Source of the DNA: Colius striatus
Lineage: Eukaryota; Chordata; Aves; Coliiformes; Coliidae
Length of the DNA stretch: 64,000 nucleotides
Direction: 5' to 3'
Assembly: GCF_028858725.1 (NCBI RefSeq)
Contig: NC_084766.1
Coordinates: 26,643,001 to 26,707,000 of the forward strand
Position 1 is the stretch's first letter. The number at the start of each line of letters is the position of its first letter. The notes under the pieces are model-generated. The model was not told where the DNA came from. It was given only the letters and a program-made list of their open reading frames with translations, and made no database searches. This document shows, piece by piece, positions 24,001 to 33,157 of the stretch. The position numbers and the translations under genes were made by a program.

Positions 24001-25200
24001 TGTGTGTCAGTTGTTTTAATGTTGCACTTGCCCTGCTGTATAGGCCTGACAGCATCAGAAGGCAGGGACTGCTGGAGGTTTTCTGGCACGTGACAGACTT
24101 GATTTGCTTTGTGTAATGCTCCCATATTCAGCTATTTGTTCTCAGTGTGCTGAATAAAATGTCAAAGTACACCACCACAAACTCATCTTTCCTCTTGGGG
24201 GTTACTTCAAAGTGTTCAGAAGAACTGAGATTAGAGATGCCTCTAGCAGAACAGACTGCTGCTTTCTAAGTCTGGGTAAGAATCAGTCTTTTTGGGTGAA
24301 GTTTGTCCTGAGAATTTTGGTTTTACAAGAGATGGAATGTTGAAAGGGAGAGAGACCTGGAAGGTGACATAGAGCAATTAACCATGCAGCAGTGAGAGGG
24401 GATGGCTGCTGTGCACACCATTTCCAGGTCCAGGGCTTTCAGTGCACAAACTCTATTCAGTGCTGGTGGAGTACAGTTGTTGCTATAAGGCAGATTTTGT
24501 TTTGTCTGTTTGGGGGTTTTTTTTGTATGAATACAGTTAAAATTGAAAAGCAAGAGCATATTGATGAGCCTGAGAGGACAAGGCCGAGAGGTTTACACTC
24601 AGTTCATGTCCTTATTAGACAAGCCTAGGATGACCTGTCTTTTTGCTCAAGGAGTGAAGGAACTTCTCAGGACAGTGACTTTACAAACCAGCCAAGCACA
24701 AAGAGTCAGCCATGTCTATGTGTGCCAGCTAAATCTCCAGCTACAAAGCACACACGTGAGGTCTGAGCTGCAAGGGCGGTTGTTACCTCAGAAGCTTTTG
24801 TCCTCTTATCTCTAGGAATATTGTCTACAGGTATGGGAAGGACATTTCTAGAGTGTGGTCTGACATCTCTAGCATTATTCTGGCATGGCTATTCCACTCT
24901 TTGTGCACTGTGCATATTAGGAATAATTTCTATATAGGCAGTCAGAAGTCACAGGGAATCTTGCTGTTGTGCTCACTGTGCCAGGATCACGCTGAGCATA
25001 TCCCTACTCCATCCTTCTGCTCTCTTCAGAAACATTTCTGGGGGAACTAGAAATAAAACCAGACTTTACACTTAAGTAGATTATGAACAATACAAACTTT
25101 ATCATAAATAAAACTCCATCTGAACAAATAAAACAAAACATATCTGAACAAATTCAGCAAAGTCCTGCTGAAAAACCCATCAAGTTGAGAACAGTGTTGT
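18100..25200. other. Intergenic region between GSTO1 and the ITPRIP duplicate (convergent 3' ends)
   Basis: Apart from the LTR fragment near 18979, I see no conserved ORF, exon structure or RNA gene. Open frames here are short and have no recognisable protein character. No remnant of a second omega GST is visible, although human GSTO2 occupies this position. Confidence 0.65.
18979..19230. mobile_element. Truncated, diverged LTR fragment related to the two GSTO1 LTRs
   Basis: Begins TGTTGTGGTTTTAGTCCCAGC and shares GACAGGGAGGGCTCGCT, CCAATTACA and a TACTTGGCTTGGGGAGAG-like block with the LTR at 12534. No matching right terminus or target duplication is seen, so it appears truncated or decayed at the 3' side. 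Confidence 0.7.
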
Positions 25201-25215
25201 CAGCCAAGGAAGGCC

Positions 25216-25563
25216 TCAGTTTAGAACTCTGGCGTTAATAGCTATCTCAGCTGCATTGCCAAGGTTGTCCTGCCCCATCCTTTCCTGGAAATCCTGCATC
25301 CAGAACTTGATCACCAGGAGGATGGACATGGAAAGGGCAATGTATGTAACCCACTCGTGCTTTTCTTTTTTCTTCATTGCCTCTGCCACTTCCTGCTCCA
25401 AGCGCAGCTGCGCCAGCCGAAGTCTCTCCTCCTGCTCCTTCATCTTCTGGATGATGTCCTCTGCATGCTCAGGCACAATGCAGTTCTCATGAGGAAAGAA
25501 GAGGGGCTGGTTGACAATGGCTGCAATCACCATGAGGCACACACGGAAAATTCCCACAGGCAT
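25216..25563 (-). CDS. Truncated ITPRIP paralog, open 115-codon frame (gene or decaying duplicate)
   Basis: Partial tandem duplicate of the ITPRIP gene about 7.3 kb downstream of it. The frame starts MPVGIFRVCLMVIAAIVN, as in the parent, after an intact acceptor (TTTCCTTCCAG at 25576). It keeps the hydrophobic N-terminus (residues 1-23), the start of the coiled coil (31-61) and the second hydrophobic segment (about 71-88, WVTYIALSMSILLVIKFW). It then diverges to a short unrelated tail ending ARVLN and TGA. The whole Mab-21 domain (parent residues about 189-548) is missing. A 39-bp and a 6-bp in-frame deletion shorten the coiled coil. There is no frameshift or stop before residue 115. A CpG island with a donor at 27304 could be its first exon. 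If made, the product would be a small membrane stub that might pair with ITPRIP through the coiled coil (inference). It could equally be a non-functional duplicate. Confidence 0.55.
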   Translation of the reverse strand: MPVGIFRVCLMVIAAIVNQPLFFPHENCIVPEHAEDIIQKMKEQEERLRLAQLRLEQEVAEAMKKKEKHEWVTYIALSMSILLVIKFWMQDFQERMGQDNLGNAAEIAINARVLN

Positions 25564-25856
25564 GGCAACTCCTTCCTGGAAGGAAAAGAAAGGCAGAATG
25601 ATGCACAATTCAGAATGTACTCCCTCAAGAAGAAAAATGAAAGAAAGTCCTCACTTGAAGCAAAGCTTTGGCATCCTTCCTAGCCCTGAAAAAGAGTCCT
25701 AAGTGCATGCCTGTTTCTGCAAGTTATCAACTGAGCTTCTCAAAGAGATTTTATCTGCAGATGGCAAGGAGAAAAGTGTCCTCTTATCAAATTAACTTCC
25801 AAGAGCGGAAGCATTTGCTACCTTCAACCTACTGTGCTGCTGTTGGGGCACTGTTA
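25266..25856 (-). repeat. Duplicated segment, ITPRIP copy B
   Basis: About 590 bp homologous to 32508-33157. It covers the first ~100 codons, the splice acceptor and about 280 bp of intron. Homology stops abruptly at TGTCCTGCCCCATCC on the coding side and at GTTGGGGCACTGT on the intron side. The intron part is about 95% identical by eye. Confidence 0.9.
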
Positions 25857-27304
25857 GTTACCTAACTACTCTTTTTTTTAGATCCCATGTACAGGCATAG
25901 GTGAATGTCCTTATGCAGACATTGCTCTGGAGATGGTTTGTGGGCCTTTCTGTCCTTTGTAACATTTACATTAAGTCAGGCAATGAATTAGAAGCTGAAT
26001 TAATGCCCAGAGCTGGGTGTTCTAGATACTCTGTGAGCCCCATGCCTGGCCACATTTAAAAATAAACTGGGGTTGCCCTGCATTGCAAAGGGCTTTATCA
26101 GTTTGCCAGGGCAGGGCAGTAAGCACTGGCGAGTTCTTTCCTCAGGGTTATGCTTTTGCAGACCACGTGTGCTTTCCAAGCTTAAAAATACTGTGGCCAG
26201 GGGCCAGGTGCCTCCTCTTGCAGTCTTGAGCAGGGTGACATTGCTGCTCTGCCCTGCGAAACCTCCATCCCTGCAAATGAACTCTTTTACCAGACTGCTG
26301 CTTAGGTGCATAAGGCTCGATGATGTCAGCTTCCTTTGGATCTTCTTGTATCCCTCGAGACCTTCTCATGCCCAGCTGCCCAGAGGCACACTGCTTCCCG
26401 AGGTTACCCGCCCCAAAGCTCTGCTTGCAGAAGGGGTTAGGCCAGACATCCCCAAATCTCTCCCTAGCTATGTCACCTGAGTTCATTCTGGGCTACACTG
26501 ACAGTCCAGGCTACCCTCGCTGATTTTGCAGGAATAGGTGAGGAAGCACACACACAACCTCTTCCCTCAGCAAACTCTGCTGTCCTCAGTCTCTGGAAGA
26601 CAGCTGGGATGAAACCTGAAGCGATGACATCTTCAGGTCCTGTGAATTTGCATGAGGCATATCTGTTTTCAGCCTGAACGTGGGAAATCCTTCTGGTCAA
26701 AACTGCCCTCTTGTTACTGTAGCTATTGGCACCAGAAGATGAAGCCAAACATCAGCCTCAGTTAAGGCTTAAGGTTACTGATGCTCAGTGACCAAGCCTG
26801 GTGGAGCCTGGCCTTGGCAGCAGCAAGGGTGGTAGGGGCAGAGTGTTCTGGCAGCTCATCACACATAGCTTTCCTGGCTAATATGGAAAGACTAAATAAG
26901 ACAGGGGAAACCAGTAGCACTGCCTGCTAGGGCGGGCCAGCCTTCCCCATAACAAAGGCCCCCCTTTTCCCTAGCTTTTAACTTCAGCCCAAGCAATTTA
27001 AGTCTAATATTTATGCCTGCTTTGGCTGAGACAGCTTTTGTGTCTCAGGAGGGAGACACAAGGAGAGGGAGGAGAGAAAGAGTCTGAATTTTCCAAGCCG
27101 GAGATGAAGAGAGAGAAACATCATTGTTTCACCTGCACATTAAATTGAGCAACATTTCAAGTATGAGGGGAAAAAACATAAGTGTTGGTGAGGCTTTCAA
27201 CAGCAAGTTCCCAAGGCGATCTTCAACCTTCTCCAAAATTCTGGCCCTGCCGGTTTTTTCTCCTGTTCAGAGACAACACCCAGACTCGGTAACAGGTTAA
27301 TTAC
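25577..27304 (-). other. Putative intron of the ITPRIP duplicate
   Basis: Lies between the acceptor at 25576 and a GTAATT donor at 27304. Beyond the duplicated 280 bp next to the acceptor, the sequence is unlike the parent gene's intron, and I see no repeat or exon in it. Confidence 0.45.
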
Positions 27305-27520
27305 CTGTGCAGACCTCCTTGCCACAGTCCGAGAGAGGGGGCTACGGCGCTACACAGCTGAGCCGGGATGTCTGTGTGAGCTACTGAGCCTGCCCTGCCT
27401 CGCGGCCCCAACGCTCCCCTGCTTCCGTGGCAACGGCACAACAAACGCGGCAGCGAGCCCCGGGAAAGCTGCTGCGGACGGGGCACGCGCGTTGCTGGAG
27501 AGCTTCGTCTCGGAGCTCAG
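27305..27520 (-). promoter_or_regulatory. Small CpG island with a minus-strand splice donor; candidate first exon of the ITPRIP duplicate
   Basis: CpG-rich block standing out from AT-richer flanks. On the minus strand it ends TCTGCACAG|GTAATT, a good donor. The next strong acceptor downstream on that strand is that of the truncated ITPRIP copy. It does not obviously resemble the ITPRIP promoter at 47.3-48.1 kb. An open frame within it is low-complexity and is unlikely to be coding. Confidence 0.5.
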
Positions 27521-30180
27521 CTATGACCGAAGAGATGCTGTGTGTTCCTTACGCACGTGTCATATGCTGCTTGGTTTTTAAAGGAGGCTATTCAATTTAA
27601 ATAACAAAGCCTCACTTCCACCCCGACCCTTTAAAGCTGCCTCCCATGAATGCTCAGCCAGGCTCCAGTCAGGGCAGAACTTCACAGGGCACCATGGAAA
27701 AGTGTCTTAGGAGATTTTTCCTGGCTGACAGCAGATGGAGCTGAACTGTCTTAGGAACTTTTCTTATGAAATACAAATTGTGGCTTTTTACTGATAGGGC
27801 TAGTACTCGGTGGGCAAAGACTTCATATAGGAGATACAAGGCTGTCCGAGGAATGATGTGCTTCACAGCATGGCCTCCTTGTACCACTGCAGAGTGCTGG
27901 TCCAGGGAAATGCTGCATACCCCCATCTCCTCAGATGGGACACCTGGTATGCATAGTGGTATATACACCTCTGGTATATAAACTGGTCTGTGGCTTACAG
28001 AGATGTCTGCCCCGAGGCTTCCTGGAGCACAGCTTATAATCACAGAGCTTATAATCACTTCTCCCCCTGGACAGGTATAAGTGGGTTCCCCTACTGGCTA
28101 AATTCTCAGAACAGACTTCTTAAAAGGTCCTCAGGGCAAAACGAGTATATTACGTGTAGTGAAATGAAGCCAACCAGTTTGCTTTCAGGGGAATCAAATC
28201 CATAAATGCCTTAGTTCAGCTCCAGCTTGGGTTCAACTAAACCTCATGGGAATGCTTCAGGGTCAGTCTGGGCTAGAGAGAGAACAGGCTCACAAATGTA
28301 GAAAATGCAGAACAAAAGACTGCAAAACTGCATCCAGTTGTCAGTTTAGGGTCCTTTTGAATGAGGAGCAGTGCTTGGAGCTGGGTGCAGACAAGTTTAG
28401 GCACGTCCACCAGCCTGTAGGACTGGTGTTACAGTGCTTTGTTCTGACATTTTTAACAGGGGAGTTATTCTGTTCAAGAGCCTTTTCTTCTCATCCTTCC
28501 CATGCTCAGCCTTATATAAAAGCTATTTTTCAACCCTGAACGTCATTTCCTGAGAGACCTGGGTCACAGATTTGTTTCTGTTCTTTGGAGAGGCTGCATT
28601 TAGACTCCTGACAGGAAACAGCAGAGAAATTTTCATTTTTTTCTGGCTGGGCTGGGAACGTGTTCAGAAGCAACTGTGATCACAACTACTTCAGCAGGAC
28701 CTGCCTGCCAGCAGCCCATCCAAAGCTAGATCTGCAGCAGACATTCTGCAGTTAACTTGGGCAGGTAAAAATGGCAAATTGCTTGGGTTTGCAACTGACT
28801 TACACAGCTTCATGTAGCCTCCAGGCTCCAGTATTCACCCACCCTTCCCATCCCTCTGCTTGTCACACCTGCTGGTCACGTCCTTTGGGTTTGCTCCTGC
28901 CCTTTTTCCTCCTGGGCAAGGCTTGCTTGCGTGTGCTAATGAAAGTGCAGATAGCACTCTTCAGCGTTAGCAATTAGCCCTGCCCTGTTGCTCTGCCAGT
29001 CTCTAGGGCACTCATTGCCAAGGGGGCTGAAGCAACCACTGATGATCCGAGACTCACTCTTACTGGTATTACCAGCCTCTTCTCTCCCATTTTGCTTCCT
29101 CCCCATTACTTTATGCTCCGAATATCAGCAGTGATGATAAAAAACAAAGAGACGTAGCAATTTGAGGAAAGAGTTGCCTGTTCCATCCTCTGCTCACAAA
29201 CCAGGTGTGGAAAGGGGAGTTACAGCTTTCTTTGCCTTTGTGCGTGAAATGTTCCTCACTGGCAGAGGGACAGACAAGAACAGACATCAAGGAGGTGGTG
29301 AAATGGTTCTTGCTAGGTAAAGGGCAGAGAGGACATGTCTATGAAGAGTTTGCTTACCAACAGCTGGATTACAAGCCTCATGCTGTATGCTGTCCTTAGC
29401 AGTGATCAGGATTAAATCTCCTCTCTGCTGCATGTGATAAGAGAGGATAAAAAGGGACCTGTGGAGTCATGGTAATATCACCTCTGATGGATCTCACCAC
29501 CCAGGACAACTACCTTCTTGTAACCAAGACTGCAGGAAATCCTAGTGTAAGAAAATTATAGACCAGGCCCCTTAGCACTGGAGGTCAAGGCTCAGAGACC
29601 AGCACAAAGCAGATCTACATAGAGGCCCTGGCTTGGATCCTGCACAAAGGAGGAGGGTGAGGAGCTCCTGAGCTCTCCTCCAGCAAAGCAATGTCTCAGG
29701 GCCAGGCAGCCCCCTAGCACAGTGCCAACCTGCTGCTTTCCCCAGGGAGCTCAGACACCTCCACTTCTGCACTGGGGGTTTCAGCACATGCCTCAAGATT
29801 CTCCCCCTGGCATGAAAACCTGAAGAAGCTGTCCCTATCACACTCCCAGCTCAGTGACCTACAGGCTGCTTGCGGCAGCTCCATGGAGCCTCATCAGGGT
29901 AGCAGTCTTTAAAATGACTGAGGAGACCCCCTATGAAGGCAAACAGCTTTTGCCTGGGTATCTGGGAGCAGAAGGGATGTGACACAGACCACAAAGCAGC
30001 TGCAGTGACAGTGCTGCCAGGCTCTGTCACATGCAGCCCTCTTTCATCCCTTTCTTCTAACTCAGAGTCATCCTGCTGGCCTTGGCCTCATTAAAACCAT
30101 GCTGGGAGAGTCACACTCTTGTTTGGAGGGTGATTGTTCCCTCCCGCTACCAGACTGCTGAGATTGACTTCATTACAGGA
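27521..30180. other. Intergenic region between the ITPRIP duplicate and the ITPRIP 3' end
   Basis: About 2.7 kb with no recognisable gene or repeat. Confidence 0.65.
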
Positions 30181-30201
30181 TAATTTTTGAGAACTGCTTC
30201 T

Positions 30202-30207
30202 TTTATT
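30202..30207 (-). terminator. Likely ITPRIP polyadenylation signal
   Basis: AATAAA on the minus strand (TTTATT on plus), about 1 kb past the ITPRIP stop. It implies a 3' UTR of about 1.0 kb that contains a CR1 fragment. Confidence 0.55.
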
Positions 30208-30724
30208 AAAGCAATACTAGTAGCAGTTTTTTCTCCTTTGGCTGTTATTGCCCCGAGGTAAGGAAAACAAACAAACAAATGAAAACACCGGAACTCAGTA
30301 ACAGAGTTTGTCTTTTACCAAAGGTAAAAAAGGTTCTTGTCCATTTATCCATGGAAAATGGCCAGGAATATAACCTACTATCCACGTTACCATGAAGAAA
30401 ACTGAAGACTCAAATGAAGTGGTGTGGTGACACAGACCCTGCTGCTTGCTCTGCTACATCCTCCCCAAGGAGAAGAAACATGCAGGGTACAGGGGTATTT
30501 CTGAAGGACAGGACAAGCCATTTAAAGTACTAGCGCAAGGCCTCTCAAGGTGACTTTTTTTAACACTACAGTTGCCTTTTAAGAGCTGTGGTTGATTTAA
30601 GGATCTTCATCCAGTCCAGGTCTTGTGCATCCATCTCCTCCTCACATAAATACTGTGTTTCACGTTGCGCTTCCCATGGGTCGGAGAGCTCCTGTTGTCT
30701 GCAGGCAGACAGGCTCTTGTGAGC

Positions 30725-30860
30725 ACAGAATCAGAATCCCTAAGGTTAGAAAAGGCCTTTAAGATCACCTAGTCCAATTGTTAACCTGGCACTCCCAAGC
30801 AAGACCCTACCTCTGATTCCTCCACCCTGTTCTGGTCTCCCCTTTCCAAAGGAAATGAAG
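30725..30860 (-). mobile_element. CR1 LINE 3' fragment in the ITPRIP 3' UTR
   Basis: The first part, CAGAATCAGAATCCCTAAGG then AAGGCCTTTAAGATCACC and TAGTCCAA, is a diverged reverse-complement CR1 tail. The right boundary is unclear. It is in the same orientation as ITPRIP. Confidence 0.7.
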
Positions 30861-31203
30861 GACTTGGCTGCCACCACCACCGTTTGCGTTGCAGGCATCT
30901 GAATAAATCAGTCATCTTTGTTGCTCACCACCACTGTAGCGTGACTGAGGCACAGCAGAGAGATAGAACTTCAGCTGCATAAAATCCAGACAGCACACTA
31001 GTGGAACAGAAACATCCTTTTATACCTCATCTTCCAGTTTCTCCTGATCCTCCTGCCATCCACTTTCCCTTATTGCAGAAACCATGGCCCAGGACTGGCT
31101 CAGGTGCAGACAGAAGCTGTACTGGCCAAGTCAGTTGTCTCCAGAAGGCTTCAGAAACTGCACTCTCTACTTAGAGGAACAAGTGTCTTCCTGCTGGCTT
31201 TGG

Positions 31204-32850
31204 CTAAAGGGATTCCTTATGGATCCCATTGATGTGTGGCAGAGGAATGTGCATTGTGTACTCATTTATCAGTGCAGACGTGTTCCTGAGCATCTCATGG
31301 AATGTGTCCACTGTCTTCTGGTAAACGTCCCTGTGTAGCACAAAGGGACGGAACAAGTTGAGAGGCTCAGCCTTCTGGAATACGATGGGGAAGCCCAGCT
31401 CTGCTGGTACCTTCCCATTGCCAATGAAGAAGTGGTAGAGTTTCTTCTCATGCAAGCATTTCTCCAGGAATTTCAGCATGTCCTGAAGACGGGCCTCCAA
31501 CTTCTCTGGGGCCCAGTCCTGCCTGGGACGTGCCTGCAGAAGATGCAGCATTACTGTCTTCAGGTGGTAGTTGGTGAGCCCGCTTGGACCCGTGAGGCTG
31601 CACTGCTTCCCGTGGAGGAAGGAGAGGATCTGAAGGCAGCTGACATGGCAGGCATTAGCAGGCAGCATTTTGGAAACCAGCTGGATGAACCTCCTCTCAT
31701 ACACTGCAAAGGTGAGAAACCAGTGAGTGCTGGAAGGGAGGTCTGCTGCCAGGCTGCTCCGAGGGAAATGAGAGATGAAGTAAACATCAGAGTTCTCATA
31801 CTGCACCACAGGGGTGAGGTTGAAGGCAACAGATTTCCCTGACCTAAATTTTATCTTCAGGGCTCCTGGGGAGTCCAGGAGACTGAAGGAGAGGTCAAAT
31901 TCATACTTGTGGGAGATTCTGTTCCAGGCCTTGGTGACTGCAATCTGGAACCACTTCATGACTTGGTCAGCATCCAGATAGTGAGTATTTTTGAAGCACA
32001 AGAGGTCTTCCATCTCACTGCTGGGCCTGGTAGTATTTGCCTGGTTATGGAGGAGGCACAGCATGTCTTCACCTAGTTTAGTCTTGTCACAGATGCAACC
32101 CATCGCATCCTCACCTGCCCTGCATACCTTGATAGTGCCATAACCTTGTTCATCTGGGGGAAATGAGTCGCCAGAGCACCAGGTCTGTGACCGAAAACAG
32201 TATGGCTCTGGGGGGGCAAAAGGCACGATCAGATCACAGACAAACGGTTTACGCACCCTCCAGTTCTCATACATGCTCCCCACCCCTATGCAGTCCTCCA
32301 CTTCCATGTCAGCATCCCGGTTGCAAACACTCCTCAAGGCTTCCAGCAGGTCATCGGCAAAGCCTTCCACCATCTCCCGCATCCTGGCCATCTCCCCAGC
32401 CGTACCCAGGATGCGCTTCTCGTAGAAGCTGGCCAGGACAGCCTTGTCAGGGAAGGACACACCTTTAAATGCTTTCCCCAGGACAGCCATGTCATCCTCC
32501 TCTCCTGTGTCCTGCCCCATCCCTTCCTGGAAATCCTGCCTCCAAAGCTCAATCAGCAGGAAGATGACCATGGAAAGGGCAGTCCAGAGATCCCACTGGA
32601 GCTTTTCCTCTTTTCTTTCCTCCGTTGCCTCTGCAGCCTCTTCCAGAGCCTTCTGCGTGGCTTCCTGCTCTGCCACTTCCTGCTCCAAGCGCAGCTGCGC
32701 CAGCCGAAGTCTCTCCTCCCGCTCCTTCATCTTCTGGATGATGTCCTCTGCATGCTCAGGCACAGTGCAGTTCTCTTGAGGAAAGAGGAGGGGCTGGTTG
32801 ACAATGGCTGCAATCACCACGAGGCACACACGGAAAATTCCCACAGGCAT
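31204..32850 (-). CDS. ITPRIP: ITPRIP, inositol 1,4,5-trisphosphate receptor-interacting protein (single coding exon)
   Basis: Membrane-associated protein that binds the IP3 receptor and increases its inhibition by calcium; it belongs to the Mab-21/cGAS-like fold family. 548 residues against 547 in human. A hydrophobic N-terminus MPVGIFRVCLVVIAAIVNQP (1-23) is followed by a Glu-rich coiled coil (31-83). A hydrophobic segment WDLWTALSMVIFLLIELW comes next (about 86-103). The Mab-21 domain runs from about 130 to 545. It includes the nucleotidyltransferase-like motif GVGSMYENWRV (189-199), KYEFDLSFSLLDSPGALKIK, and the helical SCLQILSFLHGK...TGPSGLTNYHLKT. The start is the ATG 12 bp after a strong acceptor (TTTTCCCTCCAG at 32863); an upstream in-frame ATG lies in the intron. 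All coding sequence is in one exon, as in mammals. It is transcribed from the CpG island at 47.3-48.1 kb across a 14.9-kb intron. Confidence 0.97.
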   Translation of the reverse strand: MPVGIFRVCLVVIAAIVNQPLLFPQENCTVPEHAEDIIQKMKEREERLRLAQLRLEQEVAEQEATQKALEEAAEATEERKEEKLQWDLWTALSMVIFLLIELWRQDFQEGMGQDTGEEDDMAVLGKAFKGVSFPDKAVLASFYEKRILGTAGEMARMREMVEGFADDLLEALRSVCNRDADMEVEDCIGVGSMYENWRVRKPFVCDLIVPFAPPEPYCFRSQTWCSGDSFPPDEQGYGTIKVCRAGEDAMGCICDKTKLGEDMLCLLHNQANTTRPSSEMEDLLCFKNTHYLDADQVMKWFQIAVTKAWNRISHKYEFDLSFSLLDSPGALKIKFRSGKSVAFNLTPVVQYENSDVYFISHFPRSSLAADLPSSTHWFLTFAVYERRFIQLVSKMLPANACHVSCLQILSFLHGKQCSLTGPSGLTNYHLKTVMLHLLQARPRQDWAPEKLEARLQDMLKFLEKCLHEKKLYHFFIGNGKVPAELGFPIVFQKAEPLNLFRPFVLHRDVYQKTVDTFHEMLRNTSALINEYTMHIPLPHINGIHKESL

Positions 32851-33157
32851 GGCAACTCCTTCCTGGAGGGAAAAGAAAGGCAGAATGATGCACAATTCAG
32901 AATGTATTCCCTCAAGAAGAAAAATGAAAGAAAGTCCTCACTTGAAGCAAAGCTTTGGCATCCTTCCTAGCCCTGAAAAGAATCTAGAAGCTCCTAAGTG
33001 CATGCCTGTTTCTGCAAGTTATCAACTGAGCTTCCCAAAGAGACTTTATCTGCAGATGGTGAGGAGAAAAGTGTCCTCTTATCAAATTAACTTCCAAGAG
33101 TAGAACTGTGAAGGCATTTGCTGCCTTCAATCTACTGTGCTGTTGTTGGGGCACTGT
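32508..33157 (-). repeat. Duplicated segment, ITPRIP copy A (parent)
   Basis: The partner of 25266-25856. The 39 bp at 32635-32673, absent from copy B, lie between two CTCTGC repeats, consistent with a slippage deletion in the duplicate. Confidence 0.9.

Noticed and set aside
32851-32895. Upstream in-frame ATG for ITPRIP (MCIILPFFSLQEGVA), also present in the duplicate at 25564-25608
   Set aside because: It reads through the intron's pyrimidine tract and acceptor; the spliced message begins after CAG at 32863 and uses the ATG at 32850.
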